Shown here piece after piece: positions 47,745-60,699 of a stretch of 64,000 bases of DNA. The position numbers and the translations under genes are program-made. How positions within the stretch are numbered: position 1 is the first letter of the stretch; every line of letters begins with the position of its first letter. Source of the DNA: Juglans regia (Eukaryota; Streptophyta; Magnoliopsida; Fagales; Juglandaceae); NCBI RefSeq assembly GCF_001411555.2, contig NC_049916.1, positions 28,042,558 through 28,106,557 on the forward strand. The letters are read 5' to 3'. The notes under the pieces were generated by a model. It was not told the origin of the DNA. It worked only from the letters and a program-made list of their open reading frames with translations, and ran no database searches.

Positions 47745-50422
47745 TGGTAGGAACCCCTGTTTTGTGGCTCATGGCCAAGCCATTAGTCATGTGGGGACAA
47801 GGCTAGACAACTCCAAAACAACCTTAGGGGCATGCCATGGGGCTTGTCTTGACATGCCCAGGGTGCCCAAGGGGGCTGGTGACCAAACCAACCCATTCAG
47901 CATGCAGCCCGCATGCCCAGCACCCACGCACGCCTCGCCCGCAGACAAGCCCAGCGCGCGCGCGCCCCAGCAGGCCCATTGCCCCAGTGCCCAGCGCCCA
48001 GGCAACCTGCCTGGGCCATGCTAGCCTGCACACACCCAGACCAGCCCAGGGCTCTGCCAGCCACATGCCATCAGCCAACCTAGCCCATCAATGGGCTCAT
48101 GCATGCCATGGGTCAATTTGACCCATGTCAACTATGTTATTTTTTATTATTTATTTTTATTTAATTATTTATTTTTCAAGGGACCTATTGGGAGTTTCTA
48201 ACTTGTAACTCTTATAAATAGGACCCTTAGGCTTTGCTTTCATATCTTTTGAACCTTTGGCAAATTCCCTAAGTGGGTAGACTAGTTCTTGAGATCATCT
48301 TTCGGTACTAGGCACTTGGACTTTTTGGGTGCAATTCGTGAATCCAAAGATAGGATCACACCTTGCAATTCGTGAATAAGTGTGATTCAATCTATCTATC
48401 TTGTTCATTTCATCTTTAGGGTGCAATTCGTGAATCCCTAAAGAATCATTAATCTTATTAGGGGTGTAACCGGTCCGGTCCGGTCCGATTTTGGATAAAA
48501 TCTAAGTCCGAACCAGTATGTACCGGTTTTGTATTTTTCAAAACCGATTACGCAACGGTTACCCTCCTAAACCGGTATTTCTGGTTTTACCGATTTCCAG
48601 TCCGGTCCGGTCCGGTTTTCCGATTTTTTTAAAATGTAAATTTCACAATTTGTCATTAAAATTTTGTTTATAAAAAAAAAAAAAAAAAAACTTTTAGTAT
48701 TAATTATAAGTATTAGTATTAGTTATAATCTTTTAGTAAAAACTTTTAGTATTAATTATAACTATAATCTATAGTCTATATTAGACTATTAGTATTATTT
48801 ATAAACTTATATATTAGTATTAACATTTAATGTAATAATTTATAAATTATAATATGAAATTATTTCATATATATGTATATATATATATGAAATTATAAAT
48901 TAACATTTAATGTATAAATTTATAATTATACATTATATATAAAAATTATTTATATTAATATTTAATATATATTTAAAATATTATGTATAAAACTTATATA
49001 TAAAAATATTATTTTTTATTTTTTTTAATCAACTGGTCCGGTCCAAACAATTCCAAAACAGGAACCGGACCAGAACTAGCCGGTTTTTACATTTTAAAAA
49101 TCGGTTTCGGACTGGACCGGTTCAAAACCAGTAAAACCGGTCCGGTCCGGACCAGTTTTCCAGTTTTCCGGTTTTCCGGTTTGAGTTTACACTCCTAAAT
49201 CTTATAAGTATTTTCCATCCCATCTCTTGTCTTCCATTTTCTATCTTTGATTTTATTATTTTATGTGCATTGTTCTTGAGTTGTTCATAGTGTTCATCCA
49301 TTCCATTGCTCATTTGATTCATTCCATTCCATATACTCGACCACCATAGTGTTTGTCATAATTTCCATAAGTTAGTCCACTTACCATAAATTGCCTCATC
49401 CATACACTTTGCCCTAGCCGAAACCCACATAATCACACTTCCACACACACCATTCGGCCAACCCTAATGTTGCCCCACTTTTCATATAAGCTCACCTTCC
49501 CATAATTGTCCTTCATCCATCATATCCTTAACCCTAGCGGCCCATCATCACTATCCAACACCAAACCCTAAACACAAGTGGCGCTAACCCTAGTGATCCC
49601 ATCTTACCTTCTTTGTCACCTTCCATAAATAGCCCCATCATCCACATAAGGCCTAGCCACCCACCTCAAAGCTTTATAAGGAAACCCATTTCTTCTAGGA
49701 GTCTTGACTTTCTCCAATTCAAATTCAAATTCCAATCCCTTAATTTAAGGAATTGCAAATCCTATTCAATTCCTTAAATCACTCTTCCTACAATCTTTCC
49801 AAGTCAATTATTGACTTGTCATCCTAATTCAAAATTCAAACTTCCATCTTCACTCAAAGATTCCTTCCATCTTACAAAATTTCCATAACCATTCCTAAGC
49901 TAACCAAACCCTAGCCTCACTCTTCCAACTCATTCCCAAACCCTAGCATCATCCTAAACTCCAACTCTAAGTCAATCTTGAAATCCATCCTAGCCACCTC
50001 ACAAAACCCTAGCTAGACTTCACCTTACCTACCCTAATCATTATCCAAGTAGCCCAAACATTAAGGGTAACCCTTAAGCCATTCTCATCGCATCAAACAC
50101 CTATAATCCTAAGCCAATCTTCCAAGACCACACCAACCCTCATTCTACCATAGCCCACAAAACCCAAGTTGCCTCTAACCCGAACCCTAACCTCATCTCA
50201 TCCATTCAACCATTGCCTCCATCATCTTGGCATCTCACTCAAGATCAAGTCTAGTCACCCACGTCGATTTGCCTTAGCCTACCCAAACACATTTTCATTC
50301 CATCACTCAAACACCATCCTTTTATGGAAAGGCCAAACAAGCGGCACGAACACTCGGTCACCATCATCACCAAGACTAGCCGTGGACCCTTAGTGTTAGG
50401 GACAAGTCCGAGGTCCCTAACA
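47745..50422 (+). mobile_element. Probable solo LTR (1.9 kb) inserted in the S16 gene, interrupted by an hAT MITE
   Basis: The left end is TGGTAGGAAC, the right end is GTCCCTAACA (TG...CA, imperfect inverted ends), and it is flanked by GACCT at 47740-47744 and GACCT at 50423-50427. TTATAAATAGGACC at about 48211 is a TATA-like box, and GCAATTCGTGAAT recurs three times at about 48331-48435. No coding region and no second internal copy of the ends were seen. A solo LTR left by recombination between the LTRs of a larger element is therefore the simplest reading. A non-autonomous retroelement with degenerate LTRs is an alternative. Without the nested MITE and one copy of its target duplication the element is about 1931 bp. 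Confidence 0.75.
48459..49197. mobile_element. hAT-like MITE, copy 2, nested in the solo LTR
   Basis: The ends are TAGGGGTGTAAC and GTTTACACTCCTA, with an exact 8-bp duplication AATCTTAT at 48451-48458 and 49198-49205. The subterminal regions are CCGGTCCGG-rich and the core is AT-rich, with the same inner words as copy 1 at 23382-24063 in reverse. It interrupts the LTR, so it is the youngest event at this locus. Confidence 0.9.
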
Positions 50423-50427
50423 GACCT

Positions 50428-50798
50428 ACTACAAGCGGGGATGTGGGCTGATCAAGATCAATGGGTGCCTGATAGAGTTGGTGGAGCCGGAGATCCTGAG
50501 GTTCAAGGCGTACGAACCGATACTCTTGCTGGGACGGCATCGTTTCATCGGTGTCGATATGCGGATCCGTGTCAAAGGTGGGGGCCACACTTCCCAGATC
50601 TACACCATCCGCCAGAGCATAGCCAAGGCCCTCGTTGCATACTACCAAAAGTACGTCGACGAGCAGAGCAAGAAGGAGATCAAGGATATCCTCGTTAGGT
50701 ACGACCAGACCCTGCTTGTCGCTGACCCCAGGCGCTGCGAGCCCAAGAAGTTCAGTGGTCGCAGTGCAAGGGCTAGGTTCCAAAAGTCCTACCGTTGA
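50428..50798 (+). pseudogene. RPS16: 40S ribosomal protein S16 (uS9), 3' piece
   Basis: This resumes the uS9 frame from about codon 23 (tactacaagcgg) to the TGA at 50796-50798. Conserved parts: [69 protein letters not shown] and the C-terminal RFQKSYR, which is the functional tail of uS9. The frame is open throughout. Some conserved positions differ (NGCL for the usual [13 protein letters not shown] near the end), which hints at relaxed constraint. An internal ATG at 50478 could start a 106-residue protein without the first third; that would not be a functional uS9. Confidence 0.9.
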
Positions 50799-52229
50799 GG
50801 AGTCTAAAATCCCATAATCAAAAGGCAAAATTTTTGTTTTTTGTTGTATTGAAATTCTACTTATGATACTAAGCACTTGAATGAATGTTGGTCTTCTTTT
50901 GTTTTCTATTTCATTCATAATCTGGGAACTGTCTTTTGGGAATCGCTTTCAGTTGATTTGAATGTGGAGGTTTTAGATAAAATATTTGGAATCCTTTGCC
51001 TAATTATCTTGTTCGGAGCCATTTTGCTGTGGCGTGTTCATGGGGTTTGGTTACAGCTGATTGAATTGGTGCTCAAACGCATGCTTGATTCAGTTTAAAC
51101 TTTCCGTCTCTAAGTATCTGTTTTTTCCCGTTCATTACAGGTTACCCTATTATTCTTATTGTTACAGTTCTCAAATTTGTTTCTTGTTCTAGTTGTGCAT
51201 TCGGGTGCCAGTGAAGGCTAGTACGTTTGTGGGTTTCTTTCTCTTAGGTAATTTGAGCCATTCCGATAAAAATTTATGGTTGTTTTTCTCCTATGCCATA
51301 AGAGTTTCTCAATGTGCTTGGTCCACAGACAATTTTGTTAGTCTGGTTTAACCTTTGTGTCATGACACTATGCAAAGTTAGTTTTCTTTAGCTATGGGTA
51401 TTTATCAATGCAAAATATGTGATCTGACAAGAGAATGAGCATTTTCACTGATCAATTAAGCCTGAGACTTATCAGTGGAACGTTTTGCCTTAGTTGTTGA
51501 TGCACACTTGACATATTAACATTCTTCCCTTAAGGGAACTGTCGCTTATGATGTTCCGAATTGGTTGGCAGAAATGGAGGTAGGTAGGTTATTGGATATC
51601 TATAAATTGTTTGCTACAATTACAGCCTACACTTATTGTATAAGGGGATGCCTAAGATTCTCAAAACTATTTGAATTATAATAGAGTTGTCTCATGAGAG
51701 GTGCAAGTTCAAAACATGTACCGAGGTTCTTAGACCTTGAAGCATTCACAAAGAAGCTCCTCAAAACTAGTCGTCCGTTACAATATACAGACGAGCCCCC
51801 CAACATTGGAGAGAATGGACAGACTATGCCTCTTAGGCCGAAAATCAAAGCGAAGGAACTCCTGATGGTAAACTAGCAACATACCCAACATCATGTGCCA
51901 TAAAGAGTGTTCTATCGTAAGAGAAAGCGTGGCCCAAAATTTAAAATGGATTGCAGCATGATAAACCATAATTTTTGGTAATCACGAGCCCAACTTGACC
52001 ACTCTAGTGATAGATAAGTTGGTTGAAGCAATTTCTATTTCTAGAATCTTAGCTTTAGATTAGAAAATGGCAAATGAAGAATTGAAATTGAATTGAAGCC
52101 TAGCAAATCAACCTAGGCATGACTCAACAAAGCTTCCAGTTCCCGATATCTATTTTTAGCCCTCTCTGAGTCTCTGTCGTTTAAAAATTCATGATTTTTA
52201 TGAGCTGCTGCTTTGGAAAATATTATGAA
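50799..52229. other. S16 3' flank and unassigned DNA
   Basis: 50799-51150 is the likely former 3' UTR. At 51630-51970 short frames exist on both strands, none recognised; the DNA has the look of a decayed retroelement but no motif supports a class. Confidence 0.35.
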
Positions 52230-52765
52230 GCATTCTCCCTACCAGAAAAAGATTGAGTGATGTCATTCCTTAGATCCACTCAGAAGATTGTCCATTGTGT
52301 AATGAAGCAGAATAAATTTCACTCCACCTCTTCACAGAATGCCCCATTAATCGGATCTTGTGGCAGCAAAGCTCTTGGCAACTAAATCTCGCTACATTGC
52401 TGATACACTCTATGTCAGATTGGATACAAATGATTCTAAATCCCGAGAAGGAATTAAGACTAAACGACTTAGAAAAATATCCCTTTCAACTATTTGCGGT
52501 CATCATTATGAATTTCATTTGGAGACAAAGAAATGATATAGTCCACAATCACACAAATTTCTCTCTTTGGATAGCAAAAGATCAGCTGAACTAGATTTAT
52601 CAAGCCAATAGATACGCATGGGAAGAAAAACAAAAAAAAAAACAAACAGAAGCATGGAAGCCTCCCCTTCACAACCAATGGAGTTTCTCCTTTGATGCCG
52701 CAGTTAGATAATCATTCTCAGCAATCTCAGTTGTATGGAGGGACCATAACGGAAAAATATTAGAG
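52230..52765 (+). pseudogene. LINE (non-LTR retrotransposon) 3' remnant
   Basis: One frame carries the zinc-binding RT-associated region (CPLCNEAE, stop, ISLHLFTECPINRILW at 52289-52360). After about 80 more codons and a stop comes an RNase H-like part (FSFDAAVR, stop, then VVWRDHNGKI at about 52690-52760). This order, zf-RVT then RNase H, is the 3' end of plant L1-type ORF2. At least four in-frame stops show it is dead. The upstream reverse transcriptase part is missing. Confidence 0.75.
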
Positions 52766-53643
52766 ATAAAGATCTCAAAAATCTAAACCACAATTACTAT
52801 GATAGCAGAAGCTTCGATTAGAAAAAAGAAAAAGAAAAAGAAAAAAAAGACAACCAGTTATGTCATTAAATAATAAAGTTTGATCCTAACCCACGTCCAA
52901 GTACACGGCAATTGGGAAGCTGAGCTCGACAAAGTAGACCGGCTGATACAAGAGAAGTGATCGGCTTCATTGTTTTTTTGTTTCTTGGTCTATTTCTTTT
53001 TCTCTGGCGCAAAACGAGAGACTTCAAAAGGAGGAGAAACAGCTGCCAATATTTTTTTATTTTCAAAGGTTTTTAGGAGAGCAAAACATCAAACCTGAGA
53101 ACAGGTCGAGCCCAATTAAGAAGGATAATGAATAGCCAGGGAAAAAAACGTGTTGGAAACCACCACAATAAACAATCCAAGTAACAAAGCGAGACCACAT
53201 GGAAATAGTAGAAAGACAATATGCCCCGCCTGGTGCGGATGCGACCATCAATTCTCCATGTTACCATAAAAAATAATGATCGACAGACCAACCACACTGA
53301 AGGTGCTATCAAATTCAAAATAACGTTGCAGAGGATAGATAGGGAGAGCAAGCAACCAGATCTTTGGAAACTAACATCATAGTTCTGATATTTCTACGCA
53401 AGTTGGTGGGGTTGCTACTTGAGAATTTTGATGATTCTTGCGCTTACATCCCATTACTTTCAGTAATTTTCTTTACTGGATGTTTTAAGCCAAACTCCAA
53501 AAAATCAAGTTATCAACTCCCACTTCTTCTTCCAAGTACCTATCATCGCCTATAATGCGCAAGCTCATTTTCCCCTAGTCGCGACCCAATAAACCTTATC
53601 CACAACTTGCCAAATGGCCTAAACTCTAAAGTCGCGCTGCTTT

Positions 53644-53645
<2 letters not shown>
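52766..53645. other. Unassigned DNA after the LINE remnant
   Basis: An AAAAAG-type A-rich run is at about 52823-52853; it may be the LINE tail. Short frames only. Confidence 0.35.

Positions 53646-53688
<43 letters not shown>
53646..53688. repeat. (TA)n microsatellite
   Basis: About 21 uninterrupted TA units, the longest simple repeat in the window. It is likely to be polymorphic. Confidence 0.9.
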
Positions 53689-53690
<2 letters not shown>

Positions 53691-54784
53691 TTGCATGCAT
53701 ATGCCACGCGCGTGTTAAATATGCTTGAGGATTAATTACTTAATTACTTCCTTCTTTTTGTATCTTTCAGAGCGAATGAAAAATAGAAAAAACTTGAGAT
53801 GTCTTTAATTTACACAATGGTTACCTTCTTACCCCATGTATTAAGCTTTAATTTGCCATGTGAATGAATTGAAAAATAAAGACCCCGATTAGCTAAACTA
53901 TAGACCAGCCTCAGACAAGACCGAACCGTGGAACAGAAGGTGACACTTTTCCGTTCAAACTAGCAGTCTTGCCCACTAGATTATACAGACGGACCACACT
54001 TCTGCAGGGACCTTCAATTAATTAGAACTTGATCTCACCCTCTTTTTCCTATAAAATAATGCACTGATGCGGACAGCCATTTAGGAAGAGGAATTCCATG
54101 ACAATCTATGTTGAAATTTCTCGCAGTTAAACTGAACACCAAGTCTCCACTTTTCAAAACAAAGTTGGTCGCCAAAGCTCAACTACTAGATTAGCCAGGG
54201 GACATAATATTCAGAGTTAATTCTATTTTACTTGTTAAGTATAGTACAGCTCATGAATGTTACTTACTATCTTTGACATGTTTGGGTTTGGTGGATGGGT
54301 GGGTGGAGGCCCCCGCTGTCCACCAATTATCAATGTTCCAACCAATTCATTTCTTTATTGTGTAAAACATCATGATAACCATGGAGACGATCGATCGTAA
54401 AAGTGGATTAACATTTTATAGTTTGTCGTTTCCGAAGGATTTAATTAGTACAAGTTAGGTGATAATTCACAACTTGCATATATATATATATACTAGCAGT
54501 GGTTCAACGTGCTAGGCACGTTAGCCCTGTTGGAAGAAAAAAAAAGTTTTACCAAAAATATATATAAAAACCCTTTGTAAAAGCAGATAACAATACAAAT
54601 TTCTTAAGAAATATGTTCATTACATAGAAAACAAAGGTAATGGTATTAAAGCTGCAAGAGCTTAGAACATAGCAAATGATTTCGTGCATAATTATTTCAA
54701 GTCCATCAATATAAAGCCCACAGTTACCTGTTAGTTCACAAAAATTTACAGTATAAGCCCACAGTAGTAAAAACAAAGTTGGTG
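53689..54784. other. Intergenic, no gene recognised
   Basis: An AACGTGC TAG GCACGTT palindrome is at 54506-54522 beside a TATATA run. The rest is unremarkable. Confidence 0.35.
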
Positions 54785-54970
54785 CTAAATAGAACCAATA
54801 ACTTATTTTCATAATGCCATCTGAAAAAATCTTGTATACCTAATGAAGTCAGCCCCTCGGCCTCCACCTATACCTGCAAATGAGAAACAAGAAAGACAAT
54901 TGTCATGCACAAGCATAAGAAGCAATTGAGAATGACTTATTGTGTAGTATTCCTTGTATGTCAGAACAAG
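54785..54970. repeat. Direct repeat pair, copy 1
   Basis: This shares, with copy 2 at 55915-56121, TAGAACCAA, TTATTTTCATAATG, AAGTCAG, CTCCACCTATA, GACAATTGTCATG and AAGCATAAGAAGCAATTGAG in order. On the minus strand it contains TTTGCAG followed by GTATAGGTGGAGGCCG and then AGGTATAC, which could be an exon with splice sites. No protein is recognised. Confidence 0.65.
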
Positions 54971-55914
54971 CTCTCTGTACAGATATTAGGGTGTGTGTGT
55001 GAGCAAACTCGGGCTCCTCTCACCAGAAAGGAAATACAATGGATAATTATATAAAATTAACAATAGGAGGTATGTAGAACACCACATATCTTTTATTTAT
55101 TTATTTCTATTCTAACCTGATTTAATTGCCAGCTCCTCATTTCCAACAAGTCATTTTTTATATCGTAATGGCAGATTTGTTTAAACGACTCTTAACGTTT
55201 AAAGACTTAAGATAAAATATGATTTTTAGCCAACTACTTGGACTGCATAAGTCTCTTTTTCATATAATTTCTAAATGAGGCAGTATCAAGTTTGTATGGA
55301 AATATTAGCACAATTTCAAATGAGATGAGAAATGAATTTTTAGCATCCAACAACTACCACTTAGTAACTGCAACAATAAACTTGCAATAGATTAAATAGA
55401 AGAAATCTTAGAAAAAGAAAACACAAGATGTGGATTTCTGAATTCTGATAGATTGTAGAAGAACATAGAACCTTGTCAAGGGGACACATTCACCTTCTTT
55501 ATAATTAGCTGGAGCTCGCATAGAACCCCAGTAACATTTGCCAAAACAACATTAATATCCATGTTAAACACACAACATTACTATCCATATTAGACACACT
55601 AATGTGTGAAAAAGTTAAAAAGAATATGCTAATGCTAAAGTTAACTTGGCAATTTCTTGTCAAGGAAGAACACTGTCAAATTTACAGTATACCAGGAAAA
55701 GAATATAACAGTTCACAACCACTAAAACAATACCAATTAGTCTATTCAATAACATAACAGAATCCTTCTTTTGTTTACCAAGTGACAACAATGTCAACTA
55801 TGTAATGTTTGTGAGAGGCTATAATCAGGAGGCTCGAAATAATGGGAAGTAGCCAAGCAAACTACTTAAGGTAGCTACAAGGATAATCCCACAATAGTTA
55901 TAAAAAAGGTACGG
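54971..55914. other. Spacer between the direct-repeat copies, no gene seen
   Basis: AT-rich DNA with CACACAACATTACTATCCAT-type short internal repeats near 55530-55600. No coding frame. Confidence 0.35.
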
Positions 55915-56121
55915 CTACATAGAACCAAAAAATTATTTTCATAATGTTAAACTTCTGAAAAAAAAAAAAACAATCTCATATGCCTGATAAAGTCAGTCCC
56001 TTTGTCTCCACCTATATATGCAATTGAGAAACAATAAAGACAATTGTCATGAACAAGCATAAGAAGCAATTGAGAATGACTATTTACCTTATTGTGCCTT
56101 ATTTCTTCCATGTCAGAACAA
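55915..56121. repeat. Direct repeat pair, copy 2
   Basis: The second copy of the 54785-54970 segment, about 1.13 kb downstream. An A run has expanded near 55959-55971. In place of the exon-like GGAGGCCGAGGGG it reads GGAGACAAAGGGA. Confidence 0.65.
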
Positions 56122-58548
56122 ATAATAACGTAAAAATAATGTGTGATGAAAAAATCAAATCACCACAGCCATATATCATCTTCCCCAGGGAACTGCACAT
56201 CAATTCAGATCTTATGAGCAAGCTGGTGATGATTATATAATTACAGAAGCGTTGAGAGGGGAAAAAAAATAGCAGACTACTATAAATAATAATCCAGGAG
56301 CCTATCAAAAAAACCCTTTTGACTAACCAAAACTTTTCTCTATTTTTAAACATAAATAATAAAACATTTGATTTCTGGAAAGGAATTCTCTTTGAACAAA
56401 AAAAAAAAAAAAAGCCAGAGTTCAATATTTTAGCATTTAGGGCATTTCTATTTCTTTCTCTTAGCATTCCTAGAACTAAAGGACCAAATTCAAAGCCATA
56501 AGAAGGGAGAAAAAAAAGAAAAAAAAAAAGAACCTCAAAGGGAAACTTTTTTGGAAGGAAAATAATAATTTGAAACATACGATCCTTAACATTATCTAAT
56601 ACAGTATCATTTGTGTATATGCAGTAGGATCTGACCCGAAAACTATAGCACACAAAAAGCAAAATCCAAAACCTTTCATCTCATCTTGTTAATATATCGA
56701 GAAACTAATGCACCTCGCAATATACATAAAAAAAGGTGTAAAGAAATTAGGGTGTTCGAAAAATATAACTAAAATTTCACGGTGTGTTTGGCTGCCAAGA
56801 AAAAGTCAGAGAAGTTTTGAATTCGAAATCCACATCTCTCGTCATCTAAAATCCCAGCAAAATGACAACATAACATTCAAAGTACCAAACCCTCATTCCC
56901 TTCCCATTATCTCCGCTTTCTCTGAAAGCACACATAGAGCCGACGAAGATCATTAATTTCAAATGCTACACCCAGCTTAGATCTGAAAATAAGAGAATAA
57001 GAAAGAAGCAGAAAATACAAAACTAAAGAAAATCCTTGCGTCCGTACCTTAACCAATGGGTAATCGAGAAAGAAAGTCCAACCAAATGCAACAACAATAA
57101 AAACTTCAAATCGATGTTTTGAGCAAAAATAAATGAGGGGTTATTGCTTCATTTCTGAATAGGAAAACTCCTTTTTTTGGTTTAGTTGTAGACTTTCTAC
57201 CTCCTCGTGCTTTCTAGGTTTTCTGGGTTCTTGCAAAAATCAGAGAGAGAAATATATTTTGCTCAAACAGGGACGAAATCGAACGAAGTGAGCAAAAAGA
57301 AACACAAAGCACAACCACACAAGGACAAAAGTAGAACTAAGGAAAAAAATTTAGGTCCTTCTCTCTGTCATTTCCCGAAGCCCTCTTTCTATCTCTCGGA
57401 TCTTGTTAGATCCTTGTATCGCCGCCATGTGCCACCCTCTGGGCCCAGCCTCGTCGGCCTCAATGCCACCCTGCCACCACGCCTAGCCCCGCCACCCACA
57501 GCCGTTGGCAGTGCCACCACGAGGCACCGTGAGCCTCCTCTCGAGCCACCCCGATCCTCCACTGCTCCAGCCCAGCGTCCCTCTCCCATTCTCTATCTCT
57601 TAACCTGCGGCCTCCAACCCTCCCGGTGCAGCCACAAACTACCTTAGACCATGACGACCCATGTCCAAGCCCACCTCCCTTAGCTATTGCCTCTGTCCCT
57701 GCACCACCAAGTGAAGAGAAAACCAAAAGAAGAAGAAGAAGATGTAGAGATGGTGTTACGTGGAACACGCGGAAAGTAAATCACAAAAACAATAACAAAA
57801 CCGTAATAAGACCCAACCACAAATGGCACGGATGGAAGAAAAATAAAGTGACTGTTCATTCTTGTTCATCTGAGTATAGCCGCTTTTAAGATATAAGGGA
57901 TATTTGATAGACATTGACAAAAAATGAGTGACCGCTTCTTTCAAACATTTTAGCATACAGAAACCAAACAATATATGTTGATTATCTGATCAATATCATT
58001 CTAAAACACATTATCATAACCTATAAAAACTGATCACGCAATACTTTTACGAATCTTATTGTCAAAAAAATAGAATTTTGTGAAGCCAGCTCGATGACAT
58101 GACATGATTACGTACGAAAGCGGGTTGTATTTTGAAGAATGTTAAGACCTAGACAGCTGATCACCCATTAATCTACACTCCAAAAACCCAGAGGCTTATT
58201 GAGTTGTCCATGGAAAAGGACGTAAGACCGTTCATTGAGTTATGATCATACGCTATCAAAGGCTAATATTTTATTTTTCTTTTGTATGCAGTTAGCCCTT
58301 GTATCTTATTGACTTGAATTTCGAACACAAACAGGTATAGACGACCATATTACCATCACTAAAATACAATAATGATATTTTTATGGCAACAAATGAAATC
58401 AGCACCATCGGAATGTGGTCATCTTCCATCACTCACCGTCCATCACATAATACAAAGACAAATTAGAAATGAATTATAAGAAAATAATTAGACGGTGAGT
58501 TGAAGTTTAACGGGCAGTTTTTTTTTGGGGGGGTGGTGTGTTGGTCGG
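56122..58548. other. Unassigned region with a GC-rich block
   Basis: 56122-57190 is AT-rich with no gene. 57400-57720 is GC-rich and contrasts sharply with its surroundings. It gives long frames on both strands (146 codons plus at 57207-57647, 102 codons minus at 57460-57768). The plus frame is Pro/Ser/Arg-rich and resembles no family I know; it may be a first exon, a transposon part or chance. 57900-58548 is the 3' flank of CCoAOMT. Confidence 0.35.
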
Positions 58549-60468
<1,920 letters not shown>

Positions 60469-60591
60469 TGCTGTAATACCTTTTGTTGTTCTTGTTCTTG
60501 TTCTTCTTTCTCTTATCTGGCCTTTTGATCTCTGGACTTTTGCTCACCGATTAACAGTTGAGCCTGAGCTAAGAAGAGGAAAGAGGGGGGG

Positions 60592-60597
60592 TATATA
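60592..60597 (-). promoter_or_regulatory. Putative TATA box of CCoAOMT
   Basis: CCATATATAC on the gene strand, about 125 bases upstream of the start. Further upstream, ACCCACCCCC (60661-60670, gene strand) resembles the C/A-rich MYB sites common in lignin-gene promoters. Both are inferred by position and similarity. Confidence 0.45.
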
Positions 60598-60699
60598 TGG
60601 GGAAAGAGGAATCCGGTTTGAACCAGATGGCGGGTGTTTGGACCGCCCGCCAAACCGGTCGGGGGTGGGTGAGACTGCAAATGTACCCATGAGTCTTGC

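Noticed and set aside
47787..48121. Several 70-105-codon frames on both strands in GC-rich DNA
   Set aside because: They lie within the LTR inserted in the S16 gene; they are Pro/Ala/Cys-rich by base composition and differ in every frame.
50376..50918. 180-codon frame on the minus strand
   Set aside because: It is the antisense of the S16 3' piece; the plus strand matches uS9 through to its conserved end.
54506..54522. AACGTGC TAG GCACGTT palindrome as a possible regulatory or Helitron hairpin
   Set aside because: The arms are only 7 bases and neither a CTRR end nor a TC start could be placed around it.
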